A DNA stretch of 64,000 bases from Ophiura sarsii. Its lineage: Eukaryota; Echinodermata; Ophiuroidea; Amphilepidida; Ophiuridae. The DNA is taken from NCBI GenBank assembly GCA_035610835.1, contig CM069450.1:27959503-28023502 (forward strand), in the 5' to 3' direction. Below are positions 1 through 12,417 of the stretch, one piece after another. The stretch's first letter is position 1, and the number at the start of each line of letters is the position of its first letter. A program made the position numbers and the translations under genes. Below the pieces are notes generated by a model, which saw nothing but the letters and a program-made list of their open reading frames with translations, ran no database searches and was not told the DNA's origin.

Positions 1-1500
1 GCAATAGTTACACTTTTATAATATGCCTATCTACGATGGGATGGTACCATGCCAATTGCTTGTTTAACCACTGCCACTGGTTTAACTCTAATATGTGTGA
101 AGTACTTCAGATGGAGGATGAAATAATCAATTTAACACACCAATCAATTTAAGATGTCATGGTTTATATAATAATACTTTTATCAGATAAACTTTCACTT
201 TTTTAGAAAGCCTAATGTAAACACCTCTTGATGAAATTGTCCCATGTCAAGTGCTTGTATTGTATGTGTGAAGTGCTTAAGAGAGCATAACAAAAGATGG
301 TGATTTGTCATTAATTGTCATTGCCAATCAATTTATAAGGATTATAAAGAAACCTCACTGTATTTTTGAACTTTTCAATTTATGTAGTAGCTATAATAGT
401 TTTGGAGTTAAAACATAAGTTACTTTTTTTTAAATTCTCTCTCTGATTCTTTCACAGGATTAATCGTTTTCTGAAATTTAAAAAAAGAAAAGGGCTTGGC
501 TTCCCACACAAAGTTTCTCTTTTTCAATATCATGTTTACTTTTCCCAAAATTGTCTCATTTTCTCAAAACGATGTTCTTAGAAACGGTGGCAATTTTCAT
601 AATCCTATACAATTTTGTTGTGTAACACCCCCCCCCCCCCCCACACACACAATTAGGGAACATTTTAAGAAGTTTTAAGAAATTGAATGCTTCTGAAACA
701 GAAAAATGTATGCCTAGCTATCCGTACAAAGTTTCCGCTTTTAAAAAAACATGTTTACTTTTCCCCAAAAAGTCAAATATCCCCAAAATGATTTTTCGGT
801 TAAGATGAAATTTGCCAAAATCCAATACGACAGGGGGTCTCATTGTTATTCAAGGACTTTCAAGAAACATCACAATGGTAACTGTTGATCTGACAAGTAT
901 GCCTATTTAGTTCATGGTGGGGACACTCAACCTTTTTTGGTAGGCGTCTGAAAAATGGAGTTTGTTTTTTCGAAAAATTGGGTTTTAGAACACAGATTTT
1001 CAAACAAAAGGAAATGAAAATGTTTGTGGGTTTTGAATTTACAATGAAATGGATCATCAAGGAGCTGATGCATGCTGGTCTTCAGGGCGACACCTACCTA
1101 TGATACCCCTTTCCAATGTCAATGACCCCCCCCCCCTGATACATAGTAATATATGATTTTAAAACTTTGTGAAAGCATGAGTATGATAAATCATTAAACC
1201 TGAGAAATATTTAAGGTCTCAAACAGAACTAAAAAACTACAGCAAAAAATTGAAAAAAACTTCAGCAAACACAAAATCTAAAATCAGCTTATAACATTGA
1301 AAAAAAGGGTTACACCCCTCTGTAAAATACCCATAATTAACCTAGCAGAAAATCACAGTGCCCAATCTTACTAAAACTGTGTTCACTGACCATGTCCATT
1401 TCCAATTAGGAGGATTACATTCCACCATGAAATTTTACACAAAGGGATTGCTGGGTGAGATAGTTTATGACCCTGATACATACACACTGTCTAGAATAGT
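1..1500. other. No gene recognised
   Basis: AT-rich (about two thirds A+T) with a poly-C/CA run at 626-650 and another poly-C at about 1127. At 1060-1140 a short segment (TACCCCTTTCCAATGTCAATG) belongs, inverted, to the repeat at 25085-25460 and 47970-48290. The short open frames show no coding signs. Confidence 0.5.
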
Positions 1501-1504
1501 AATC

Positions 1505-1665
1505 CCTTCTGGCCAATTCTGGCCATTTCTGGACTAGGTTTGCATTCATTTCACTCACACTGTATAGCACTGAAATTTCTTAATTGGTTCTGGCCAATTC
1601 TGGAATTTCTTAATTGGGTCTGGCCAATTCTGTCCAATTCTGGCCATTTCTCAAAAACAGGTACT
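1505..1665 (+). repeat. TCTGGCCAATTCTGGCCA simple repeat cluster
   Basis: Repeated TCTGGCCAATTCTGG and TTCTTAATTGG motifs, with an imperfect ~45-bp duplication (GAAATTTCTTAATTGGTTCTGG). TGGCCA is palindromic. Confidence 0.75.
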
Positions 1666-2970
1666 TTCCGGACTTTGCCTGCTCCTGGTGTATTTTAAGA
1701 AAGTTATATATCCAAGCCTGTACCATCGTTATGATCTGATCATAACACAATGTTCAAATTCAATAATGTTTACTTGTGTCGTGCGATCCTGATAATTATA
1801 ATGAGAGCATCAATGATGCAGAAGCTCACTACAACTGAGAATTTGTGAAGATTCATAACACATATCTATATATTATATATGGTCATGTGTTTTAAGCTCG
1901 CCTCCTTTCGCGTTACACACGGATTTTGGCTTTCGCGACATGATTTTAACTTTACACATTTATATTTGCTTGTATACCCCCCTGAGGTAGTAAAAGTATA
2001 CATTTTCTGAAGGGAAATTGCATGAGGAAACCAAATATGCCATTAAAATTATAGTACGACCAAGAACTAAAATGGTATGATCGGAAATGTTCAGAAAATA
2101 TCAGAGTTGTTTAATTTTTAATTTGAGATCCATATATTTTTTATACCTACCCCTATCATTATTTACTTTACATATTTGAATTCCTCATGAAATTACCCAT
2201 TAGATGATATATAATTGTCAAAGTTACTACGTCGGTATGGTAATTATACCGGCTAGTGAATATCTCCAATTTTTATTTTATATATTTTTAGACTTTTCAG
2301 AAATATTTGTTTAAGGATGAATACTTCCCTGAAATAAACTGCATTTCTGAATTCCTCTAGTTACAAGCTTTCCAAAAATACTTTTGCTATGATAGGTTGA
2401 AATACTTTTGCTATGATAGGTTGAAAACTTTTTCTGTTATAGTCATTTTTATAAATCCGGTAAATTGAGGCTGATTATTCATGTTGACTGTGTAGCGAAT
2501 AGGAAGAAAGCTGATGATCATGGTCTTATCCATAATTAATTAGTTGTTACAAATAGTTGACAAGTCTGTTGAACCACATACTTAAAGACTACTAAATATC
2601 CTTTAAAATGGGACCAGAATGGTGTTTGTAACATTAGGAGATGACTAGTTATTGTAAAAAGAACAAAGATTATCGCCATTATTGGATTATCCCCATTGAG
2701 TTTGTACAGGCGGCACCCCTTCCAGCAGCACCCCTTCCAGCACCACCCCTGGTCTCCCAACATCAAACAGCTGTATCTCCCCTTCTGTATTAGCTATACC
2801 AATGTAATTTTGCAGGCAGATAGCTTGTTGTTAGGGCTTTAAAATGATACCACATTTGTTGAGATAGCTTTTGTGGTTTTGAAAATATTTGAGGAAAATG
2901 ACAGCATAAAACTAAAAAATGTAACGGCACCACCCTATTGGGAGGCGTGTTCATAACGCGTGACCATATA
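1666..2970. other. No gene recognised
   Basis: AT-rich. Contains a short direct duplication of AATACTTTTGCTATGATAGG (2378-2424) and a small GCACCCCTTCCA repeat at 2710-2750. Confidence 0.5.
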
Positions 2971-2973
2971 TAA

Positions 2974-3186
2974 TATAAACCACTATAATCTGTTCAGCAT
3001 ATGACAATTGATGTAAAGCTCAAATCCATGTTATACCTTACATGAAACAAGGATTAGATATATAATATATATTATGCATTCACTGTGTAAGCAAATTTGC
3101 CCTTTCAATATGCCTCGGTAGAGATTTCATAAGATAAAGGTAATTGTGTCATCTTGGACTGAACAGACTATAGTGGCATATTTGAT
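2974..3186. mobile_element. Short inverted-repeat element
   Basis: ACCACTATAATCTGTTCAGC at the left and CTGAACAGACTATAGTGGC at the right form an imperfect inverted repeat about 200 bp apart, with an AT-rich centre (ATATATAATATATATTAT). Confidence 0.6.
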
Positions 3187-3499
3187 TTCTGCTGTACAAG
3201 TGTTAATGCATATTGGTATGATATATTGCAAAAACCATTAAAAAACCTGTATCTGTCAGATAAGCATTGGTAGCTAGGGTGTTGCTATGGAAACACAAAC
3301 ATAGACCAAAATGGAATAACGTCAATATTTTGCCATTTTAGGCAATTTTATTTACATAACGATGCTAATAATTTGGTTACCATGTATAGCAATGAGGATA
3401 CTTGTATATTAGAGTAGTAAATAGACCATAAGAACATTATATACTAAAATGTTTACTATTTGGGTCCCCTCCCCTTTAAATACAATAAAAAGCGTTGCC

Positions 3500-3554
3500 A
3501 TGGCAGAATTGTCAGAGATGGATTGCGACCAGTTAATGTTGTCCTCGTCAGATT
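3500..3554 (+). CDS. Candidate first coding exon (weak)
   Basis: ATG in a strong start context (GCCATGG) opens 18 codons, MAELSEMDCDQLMLSSSD, and runs into a consensus donor GATT|GTAAGT. It ends in phase 1. I could not find the next exon; the CARD exon at 9634 starts in phase 0, so a further exon would be needed to link them. The minus-strand candidate gene ends just to the right. It may be a chance match. Confidence 0.25.
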
Positions 3555-3726
3555 GTAAGTCTTTCAAAGTAATCTGATCTGAGCCACCCAACTGCAGTGT
3601 ACCAACTCCTAAGTACAATTGTCTGGAGGTAACATAAGTATAATCTATCCTGCAAAGGCTGGCTAGTTGAATCTTGAATCTCCAACTAAATTACGTTAAG
3701 AATATCTTCACTCAATACAGAACCAA

Positions 3727-5537
3727 TCAGGGTTCCTCCTTCTGCCAATGGATCACTTCATTGTTGGAGATGAGTCCTTTAACAAAAGGCTTCCTAGGGA
3801 GAAAATAAGAGAGATGGGTTTTACGATGTAATTGTAATGATATTCATATGATGATATATTGATAATAAAGTTAAGTGAAAATGGAATTAGGCCGTTAGTA
3901 GGAAGAAAAAAATATTTTGGATTTTTTTTTTATTATTATTTTTATTTCAATATTTTTAATATCGGTTTGTATCTGGTATCATTCTGAAGAAAAGACTACC
4001 TAAATGTATGTGCCATATTTCACAGTTATAAAAATGAGGGAATCCTACTTAGTGAAACAGACCGATATAATAGCCCCGATAGCGGTACTGGTAATTAGTA
4101 AATTTTGTATCGATATGTTGTCGAGGAAAACCTGTTCGACATCGATAAAATATAACTTGGGTTTCCGAATTCTGCAACTATTATAGTCTATCGATACCGA
4201 TCAAAACCGTTAGATGAAGCCTGATCAGATCGGGATTGGATGCCTATCAATGATGTACCCCACCAATAAATAAAAAAAATTGGCCGAAAAAGTCATTTAA
4301 AAACGTTAAGATTTATGTTTCATTTCACAGTTTATTTGCCAACCCCTGAAACTAGGATCCCGCCTATGGTTTTTGCACTTTTAGACATGAAAGAATACAG
4401 ATTTTGATTAGGTTTTTTTTTTTATACCCTTACTTTTATGGTCAGGAAAAAAGCTAATATATAACCCTAACCCCCGAGGCACCTTTTCCAAAGGTTTTTT
4501 TTTTTTTCGCGGCCAAATAGCGAGGGGAAAAAGGGCCCCCGAACTCCGGACCTAACCCCTCGAACCCTGGACCTCTGGGTTCAGAGGCAGACGATCTACC
4601 GCTAGGGGGATACATGGCTCAGTATTACTTTGGGGCCATGATTTCATCGAAAAAAAGCACACTGCATCGTAGTAATTCGTAGTACTCAAGAGTGTTAGGG
4701 TTAATGAGACCAAAATCAGAAGAAAAAAATGGAAAAATAAAAATAGTGAGAAAAAAAAAATCGCTCCATATTCCTAACCCCGAGGCACCTTTTCTTAAGA
4801 GTGTTAGAGTTAAGGAGCTACAACCAGGATTTAAACATTTCCTTTAACATAGGCTTTTATTCGAAAAAAAGAAACTTTAAATGCAAATATATCCCTTCCA
4901 CCCTTAAGTTTGTAACCACAAAATTAATACGTTCTGAAAGTATAGCTGATTAGAGACATTTAGTTTTTGGAAGATTCCCCCCAGCCCATGTGACACCCCA
5001 TATCCCCCCCCCCCCCCCCCCCAACCCACCTGATGACGTCAACGTAATTCAGTACTGTAGACACCTCTTGATGATGGTATATCAGGATTTTATGAATGAA
5101 GAAACTACTAGTGGGCGTGTCATGTTTTTGCTAGCATTTGAACCTGTCAGGAGTATGTAAATTGAATATAACAGCCTCAACAATGATCAAGGATTCACTC
5201 CATCGCCATTATTGCTTTTGGTTTAATCAAACTCCCTCCCCAAAACATTCATTTGGCAAGAAACCCCCCCAAAACAAATATTTAAACCCCCGAAATAGGC
5301 TCAAGTTTACCCTAGATGTCTAAAAATATGATCGTTTTATTGACAAAAAAGTTGGAATTTATTAAAGCGGCAAAAAGCAGGACGCAATATCTTGAAATGA
5401 ACCATCATTTCTAGCTATCAATTTGATTTTGCTCTTTCCATTTTTAATGTCGGGTTTGATCGGTCTGACCCCCCAATACCCGAACATTTCATTTCAAAAA
5501 CTCATTTAGAACATTAACAAATGGCTTACCTGAACAT
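3727..5537 (-). CDS. Candidate small two-exon gene (weak)
   Basis: Minus strand. Exon A ends ATGTTCAG|GTAAGC at 5530 (ATG at 5537). Exon B runs from an acceptor TCTCCCTAG at 3793 to a TGA at 3727 and encodes KPFVKGLISNNEVIHWQKEE plus P. AG+G joins in phase to give MFRKPFVKG..., 24 residues in all. The frame is also open upstream of the ATG to 5819. Upstream (5740-5820) lie an inverted TGCGCAAAACTTGCGCA and a GATTGGC (CCAAT-type) motif that could be a promoter. I do not recognise the peptide. An intermediate exon may be missing, and a SINE lies in the putative intron. Confidence 0.3.
4445..4705 (-). mobile_element. tRNA-derived SINE (minus strand)
   Basis: Same family as 50745-51015: plus strand CCCTAACCCCCGAGGCACC, AGAGGCAGACGATCTACCGC, GCACACTGCATCGTAGTAAT and GAGTGTTAGGGTTA. 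Here the A-box side is damaged and a TT-rich run is expanded. A fragment of the same left end (CCTAACCCCGAGGCACC) recurs at about 4773. Confidence 0.75.
4833..5035. repeat. Dispersed repeat also found inside the element at 39430-40270
   Basis: CATTTCCTTTAACATAGGC, GAAACTTTAAATGCAAATAT and TTAGTTTTTGGAAGATTCCC match 39760-39955 in the same order, both followed by a poly-C run. Confidence 0.8.
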
Positions 5538-6606
5538 GGCTGTAGATTGGCAAAGGATTGATGGATTTGAAGAAAAAAATGATTGTTGGCGATTGATTAC
5601 GATATCATAAACAAGATGGCGATTGTAAAATTGCACACTCAGCAAAACGTTGTAATCTCTGCTACAAGGTGCATAGTTTACACTGTACACAACGCCCCAT
5701 TGAAAACCAAGATCTACACGTGGTGGAGTTAGCAATTGTTGATGCGCAAAACTTGCGCAGAAGACTTGTTTGCAATTTTCGAACGTGATTTCTGTAGTAA
5801 GCCAATCACAATAAGGCAATCACGCATGTTTATCATGATACGTGCGTGCCGTGTGTAAATCAACTTGGCTGTAATAGCGTTTTACATGCATTTTCAATAC
5901 AGTTTTGACAATAAAGAAAATAAAGAAAAATTGCCTAGTTTGTCGAATTGCAAACAAGCTCATTTTATAACAATTTATGCGATCATATTGTTTTACTATC
6001 TCAATGTACATTTTCCGACAAATACCATTTGCGTGACCAAGAATGACTGACCAAGATAAAACCATATTTCATGGTCGCATTTTCCACTTGACCTATACCG
6101 TGACCTTTCGCATCGGGCCGCTTTAGCTTACTTGTAGTAAGCTAAAAATACATTGTATCATTCATATTATCATGATTATAGGCTATTGATTTGAATAGAC
6201 GTAAGAACGAGGATGAACTTGCCCCATTGTTACTTCTAATAATTACCGCTTTTACTCTCGGATGGATGGAACCTTTCGCTATACCAACGAAGGTGCTTTC
6301 CCTGGCCGATACCAGAAAAGGCTACATTATATACTAATCAATCATGTGTTTATTTCTTCATTTATTATCTCTGTCAAACATTATTTGTGAAAAAAATGTA
6401 TATAATATTAATTAACAAAAATCTATCAAAATAAATAATGTGGACCAACATTCACGATTCAATATATCTTAAGTTTTATCAGGAATGTAGGTGACAGGTT
6501 TCCAGGTTTTATATTTGATCAGGAACAGTGAGAAGTTTTAACTGACATTTTACCTGACTGCCCCCACCCCCGGCATAGGCTTTTTAACGATATTTGTAGC
6601 CTAATG
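5538..6606. other. No gene recognised; possible promoter region
   Basis: Contains the putative upstream region of the weak minus-strand gene and a short perfect hairpin TAGCTTAC/GTAAGCTA at about 6125-6146. A little less AT-rich than its surroundings from 5640 to 5820. Confidence 0.35.
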
Positions 6607-7407
6607 ATATTCTACCTTTTATTTTATCTTTTATATTTGATAAATACATGTAGGCCTATTTAGAAAAACTTGGGCATTAACGACGGATATTAAACAAAAT
6701 TCATATTTAAACTACTGTGTTTGGTTCAAGAATATACCAGATTGTTGTTTTAACAGGGTCTATTATATCATGGAAGTCTGTTAGTGTATACTTCCATGAT
6801 TATATTAATTTTTGAATACGAGTTCTCTTCCCCAAAGCCTACATAAATAGCTTCATGCTCAGCATCTTAATAACAATAACCAAATTTGAAAGAGATTGCA
6901 AAAAATCACAGTAAAAATAAAATGGGTTGGTCGATTTTGAAAATTACACATATGAAATGTTTAATTTACATTGTACAAGATTACACGAATATTTATTCCC
7001 GTATATTTTATCCAACACTTGTTTATGGCCGTAGACACCACCCGCTGGGTGGGTCTACCTCATTGCAACTGGTCGCTATGATAAATTTCAATGCTGTTAC
7101 TCGCCTCGGATTGGTCAATTTTATTGCTCGCGCTGTCACAAAGTTGTCACACTATAATTCATTGCTGGAGATCTTAAGGTTTTGCCGACCCAAATGTTAT
7201 TCAAAAATGGCTCCTTTCTAATTGACGATAACATTGTGAGCATATTTACTTGGGACCAGCAAATGCTTGCGTTGCTCCGAGTACGCAAGACGATCGGAAG
7301 TACCAGTGCCTACCTGACGAGTAGAGCGGGGCATGGGCGGATCCACTACTACGTATGCTCACATGGTTATATATTCGGGGTATTGGGTAGGCACGATACC
7401 AGTGCTA
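6607..7407 (+). mobile_element. ~800-bp dispersed repeat, copy A
   Basis: Nearly identical to 31064-31979 from GATATTCTACCTTTTATTT to GGTAGGCACGATACCAGTGC. Contains ACACCACCCGCTGGGTGGGT and GGATCCACTACTACGTATGC. The partial open frames shared by both copies are short and broken, so no protein is inferred. Element class unknown. Confidence 0.85.
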
Positions 7408-8275
7408 GGCTGGATATGTAACCGGTTGAAATATGGGTTGATTGATTCATTTGCGTATATCTCAACAATGCAAGCATTGAAACAGATATATAGCACTTGG
7501 TGAATAGTAAGAACACACAATAATCTATGTTTGACACTCGTTTTGAGATCTGAATTTCTTAAAACAAACAAGAAGGGACCATTTCAAATAAGTTTTTATT
7601 AAGGAAAATCTGCAACGATAAACCATAGAAAACAACAACGGATAAAGAACAATGGAGCGATTATAATTTAATAAATTGTTGTGGGATGTAAAGCAATAAC
7701 AGTGTGGATTTCAAGAGGAGCTGATCATAAAATGTCCTCAAACCGTTGGAAATATGTGACGATTACTTTAACAATACACATCTAGTAGCTCTAAAGATAG
7801 CAGTAATAAGAGAGGTTGTGGCAGCCATATTTGATTGATGCATTCATTTATATCTTCATTTTGATTATCAAAATAAGTATACACATTGATTTAAGCATTT
7901 GTCGATGTTTCTGATCAGATTTTCAAGGAACAATAAGCTTTTATCTGGCAAATATCATGATTTTAACCATTTTTGGCCCAGTTCAAAAATATCTGCCGTC
8001 TGCGCATATTTTCTCTATGTTTCATATGAATAAGTTCGATTAATTAGTTACCTATCCTATGGAATCGCCCAAACTGGTTAAAGTTCTTAGATTTTCCTAA
8101 TTTATTTGATTTTCCGCAACATTAGTGACTGGGAATTTGTCAGTGAAAGTGGGCTATTTGAAATACTGATATGTGTATACTTTTTATTCAATTGCTTCCC
8201 CTTACTCTTTCCTTTTATTTCAAATTACACAGGGATCAAAGTCATTGTCTTAGGTATCATAATTATGCAAACAAA
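7408..8275. other. No gene recognised
   Basis: AT-rich sequence without supported features. Confidence 0.5.
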
Positions 8276-8487
8276 TACTGTAAAAGCTGAAATTTTCGCG
8301 GAGGTTTTATTTTCGCGCTTTTCGCGCAAAATATTTTTCCGCGAAAATTATAACACGCAAAAATATTGTTTTCACCATTCATACAGTGCATCCAGAAGGT
8401 CGCCCGCGAAAAAAACAATTCGCAAAATGTCTATGATGTCAAAATGCGCGAAAATATCTTTACGCGAAAATATTGGCTTTTACAGTA
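8276..8487. mobile_element. TACTGTAAAAGC/TTCGCG MITE
   Basis: Left TACTGTAAAAGCTGAAATTT, right ATATTGGCTTTTACAGTA; the interior is crowded with TTTTCGCG/CGCGAAAA words. Same type as 57339-57908, with related ends at 23788-24012 and about 34404-34598. Confidence 0.88.
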
Positions 8488-8599
8488 ATTGAATTGACCT
8501 CCTATTGGGTCATGTTATGCAATCTTCTTACCACATATTTCATACAAACAATTCCAATTTCCCGCCAAATAACTGATTTAGCAGTGTCCCAAGTGTACT

Positions 8600-9050
8600 T
8601 AGGCCTAAAAAAAAAAGAGGTTTGATTGGCGTAACCCGACCGACCCTAAATACATCGCCGACCCTGAATATTTTTTATTATTTTGAGGTGGGAAAAAATA
8701 ATTAAAAAAATAATAATAATAATAAATAAAAAATAAAAAATAATAAAAAAATAAATATATATATATTTATAAAAATTGAACAAAGTATTAAAGTTTTTGA
8801 CTGTTTGCTTTCATTTTCGGCTATTTTAAGTCCCCATCGAAATGATATATTGTTGAACACAACGATTTTTTCCCGGCAATTAAATACGCTAGAGCTATGA
8901 TTTGTGTGTACTGCTGTCTTTTAAGTGTTCAAAAGTAGGTGATTTAAAAAATAAAAATAAAAAAATAAATAAAAATAAATCCCGACCGACCTACCCTATT
9001 TGTTTTGGTCATGTTACGCCAATCAAACTTCTTTTTTTTTTAGGCCTTAC
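8600..9050. mobile_element. TTAGGCC MITE with GTTTGATTGGCGTAAC ends
   Basis: Left TTAGGCCTAAAAAAAAAAGA and GGTTTGATTGGCGTAACC; right GTTACGCCAATCAAACTTC and TTTTTAGGCCTTA. CCCGACCGACCCTA lies just inside the left end and CGACCGACCTACCC inside the right. A relative with a nested element is at 12966-13690. Confidence 0.9.
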
Positions 9051-9633
9051 TTTAAGCTAATGCTATGACGTCATAGTTCATACTTAGAAATCCAAAATTG
9101 TATTGTACGAGAGACAAAGGTTCATACTTTGTTTTGATCACACTATCTGTCAATAAAATCATTCATGCATCCCATACCATGATTACTTTCATTATTTATT
9201 GAACGACCCTCGTAGTGTAGTGACAAAGCCAGGATTGAATGGAGTAAGATAAACTGTCCGCCAAGATACAATTAGAAACCCAAAAATCCCATGACCTGTG
9301 GATCCTCATTGTTAATCTGTGTGTAGTATTAGTGTGTGACCTTACCATGTTGACTGCTTTTTAGCAGGATCTTTGTTAGTACAAACTGTCCTCGATACTA
9401 TTATTAGTTCATAGGCAAAGCAAACAATATTCAGTGATTTAAAATCAAAAATGTTTTATTTCAATTTCATCAACCTTAATGATTGATACCCTTTAAAATA
9501 AACCCCCAATATCTGTAACCATAGTAACAATCACTCTTTTATGTTCCTATCACTTTTCAGTGTTTAGGATAAACCTGTCCATCATCATCATTGGTGTGCT
9601 CTCATTTCCATCACACCAAATTTCTGTCTCTAG

Positions 9634-9706
9634 GGTCAATTGTGCTACCAATTTGATATGACCCACATGTATCAACTTACAATTGGTGAACTATTTGAGC
9701 AAAGAG
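9634..9706 (+). CDS. CARD-like protein, exon 1 found
   Basis: 73 bp between acceptor CTGTCTCTAG and donor AGAG|GTATTG, open only in the frame GQLCYQFDMTHMYQLTIGEL-FEQR. It starts in phase 0 and ends in phase 1. Joined to the exon at 14916 it gives FEQRVINPSIHLDHLLSTQH, which looks like helices 1-2 of a caspase recruitment domain (pattern LVERVxPxxLLDHLLS). An upstream exon with the start codon is missing or unrecognised. Confidence 0.6.
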
Positions 9707-9979
9707 GTATTGATATATATATACAAGTTATTCGCCTAAGCTATACATGTATGTCTACATCTACATGTAGGCATGCCTGCATTATATTTCACATCTGTAG
9801 CTATAGCAGTGTAGGGATATATTAGCAAAACCAGTAAGTCTCCTGACATGTGGTTGGATGCCAGCAGTGTACATGTTCTGGCTGAACCAATAAAGTCAAG
9901 GTTTACTTGACATTTTGGGTGGCTTTATTTCACACTATGCTTAGAGTACCAAATGCAATATATCCATGATGTGACCTTG

Positions 9980-10505
9980 CTAGCAATTCATTTCAATTCA
10001 ATTCAATTCAATTTATTATAAAATAACATCGTGGCCAAAGGCCAAATTGCGTATTTTTTACAATATAAAAACATATAATATTATCATCAAAAATACATAT
10101 AAATACATGATAAAACAGCGATAACATATGAAATACATAATTATGATTGCAAATCCCCAAACAAAAAATATTTAAGAATCCAATCACACACATTTACAAG
10201 CAAATGAAACAAACATCCTCACACCACAAGTGTACACTCACCCCTCCACACATAAACCCCCTATACCACACAATTCGACAACACATGTATCCACAGCATG
10301 CACTCATACACAAACTCACAAGCCCACCTTCCAAACAACATTGCACATGAAAAGTACTATTAGCCCCCCCCCCCCCCCCCCCCCCCCCATAAAGACCTAA
10401 AAAATTGCACATTATCAAATAATCACAACATGTAAATGTTAACAGTACATCAAAAACTCAATAATGTATACTGGGCAGTAAAAATGAACTGTACAAATGA
10501 CAACC
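9980..10505 (-). mobile_element. 5'-truncated non-LTR retrotransposon 3' UTR
   Basis: On the minus strand it ends with a (TTGAA)n tail after TTTATTATAAATTGAAT-type sequence (plus: ATTCAATTCAATTCAATT, 9988-10012), with the hairpin TTTGGCCTTTGGCCAC nearby. The part at 10225-10500 matches 19985-20270, next to the reverse-transcriptase remnant at 20260-20580. Contains a ~24-bp poly-C run. Confidence 0.75.
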
Positions 10506-11130
10506 CAGTAAACACAAAACGTTTTCAAAACGTTTTAGTTTGGTTTTTATTTGGTTGCGTTTTTAGGAAACGTTTTTAAAACGTTTTTAAAACGTTACAG
10601 TTCAAAAGCATGGTTTTTGATAAGTAATTGTTGATATCAAAACGTTTTAATAACGTAAAAATAACGTTGTTAAAATACTCATAAACAAGCACACAATTGA
10701 AACGTAATCATAACGTTTATAAAACGTTATATCACAACCTATTTTAAACCAAGTAATCTGGACAATATTTACTAGCAAACGTTTTAAAAACGATTTTAAA
10801 ACGGCTTCGTGTAAAAGTGCTGTATTACCCATAACGTTATAAAATCGTTATAGTAACGTACGCAACATATCACAAACAGCACATATTGGAACAAAATCAT
10901 AACGCCTAAATCATTATATCACAACTAAATGTAAACCAATTATTCTGGACCATATTTTTGTTTGATGGCTCGTTTTAAAAACAATATCAAAACGTCACTA
11001 AATGTATATAGTGTTGAATTTTACCCCAAACATTATAAACACGTAACATGCACAAAATAGGCACAAACCAGCACTGATCATTTGCAAAACAGTAACCAAA
11101 TGTCCTCAAAAACATATTTAAAACGTTGCA
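10506..11130. repeat. Cluster of AACGTT palindromes, copy A
   Basis: Dozens of AAAACGTT/AACGTTTT words, often AAACGTTTTTAAAACGTT, at irregular 10-40-bp spacing; starts near CCCAGTAAACACAAAACG. Copy B is at 19555-19975. Both sit beside a non-LTR retrotransposon 3' UTR. Perhaps an inverted-repeat element made of such words. Confidence 0.8.
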
Positions 11131-12415
11131 TTTTTGAAATACGCCCGACGTGTCCGGAAAAAATAATTGCGTCCGGCATCGTCTGCAAATAGTGAAAAAG
11201 TGACCCGGATGTTTGAGGTTCGGTCATCGATCAGATCAGGATTTTGATACGAGAAAACGTGGTGGAAATCGTAGGAACCAAAGGAGCTTTGTAAATCATG
11301 GATTTGGGCGGATCAAGAGTAAAGAGCGGGATTAATCAACAAATTGAAGATAAGTTAACCTAATTGATATTAAAACAATTATTGTAATTTGAGTTTTGCC
11401 GCGAAATCGGCTAAATTTTGTCACACTCGATTTGGCCGGGTTACAAACAGCAAGGTTCGTATACATACACGTGTGCATTATAAGCAATGCATGGATGTCA
11501 ATGATGATCGATGATGATCAACTCATGCTCTCGATCGCATTTTTCACCATTCCGTGGGATCACAACATGATGAAAAGAAGCGTGTGGCATGGCATCATGG
11601 TCATCACAATTTCATACGATATCAGTTCTAGCAGGTGGCCAAATTGTCCAGCCCTGGCAAATTTGCCACTGGCAAATATGCCCGCTTTGCCCTTAATAAT
11701 ATGCCCGCTTAATAATATGTCCGCTAATAAAGTGGGCATATTATTATTTGCCAGTATTTACAGTCAGGCCAAATAAAAAACAAACATATTTCTCGTCCCC
11801 GCCCGCTTCCTTATTTGGGGCCGCCTCCTTTTATTTTATTTATTTATTTTTTAAAAATTTATTTAGGCCTATTTTATTTTATTTTATTTTATTTTTTTGT
11901 TGTTGTTTGTTTTTGTATTTGGCATCTTTTCCAGATTGACTAGTCAGTCAAATTCAAGGTCTTGAAATATACATCCTAGACAGGATTTCTCTACTATATA
12001 GATAGTTTTCTATTTAATTTTAGATAAAGTAATAGATAGTATTCTATTAATTTATATTAAAGACATCAAAAAAAGTAACTCGGCTGTTGTAAATGCACCT
12101 ATAATTTTAAAATTGTTACTCATATTCTAAAAATGAAAATACCAGGAGACGGAAAATTTAATTACGGTGATTTTGACACCTTGTTTATTAAAATCGATAA
12201 AGTATTGTTGTCGCGGTATTTGCTTACAGATGAAAAGTGCCCATTTCCATTGTTGCATTAACTCCTATTGATCTCTCTGATTCAGCGTGAAGATAATAGC
12301 TTTTTTGGCACTTTTTGGTCAAAATTTTCAAAAGTAAGGCCTAAAATAAAAATTTCAAAATACCGCTCCTAGAGTTTTGTCTTATGGTAAAAAAAAAAAA
12401 AGTTTTTTTTTTGTG
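11131..12415. other. No firm gene; CpG-richer segment and AT-rich sequence
   Basis: 11140-11300 has more CpG than its surroundings (ACGCCCGACGTGTCCGG, GCGTCCGGCATCGTC) and is followed by an ATG at 11299 opening MDLGGSRVKSGINQQIEDKL then T and a stop, with no convincing donor. It might be a promoter or first exon, but nothing confirms this. 11640-11760 has GGCAAAT/ATTTGCC and GCCCGCTT repeats; 11820-11930 is T-rich. Confidence 0.3.
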
Positions 12416-12417
12416 TT

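Noticed and set aside
6886..7571. Possible genes in the ~800-bp repeat (frames of 70-111 codons)
   Set aside because: Shared with copy B but broken in different places and without family motifs; treated as repeat DNA.
8106..8492. 128-codon plus-strand frame
   Set aside because: Its second half is the TTCGCG MITE; the first half has no coding features.
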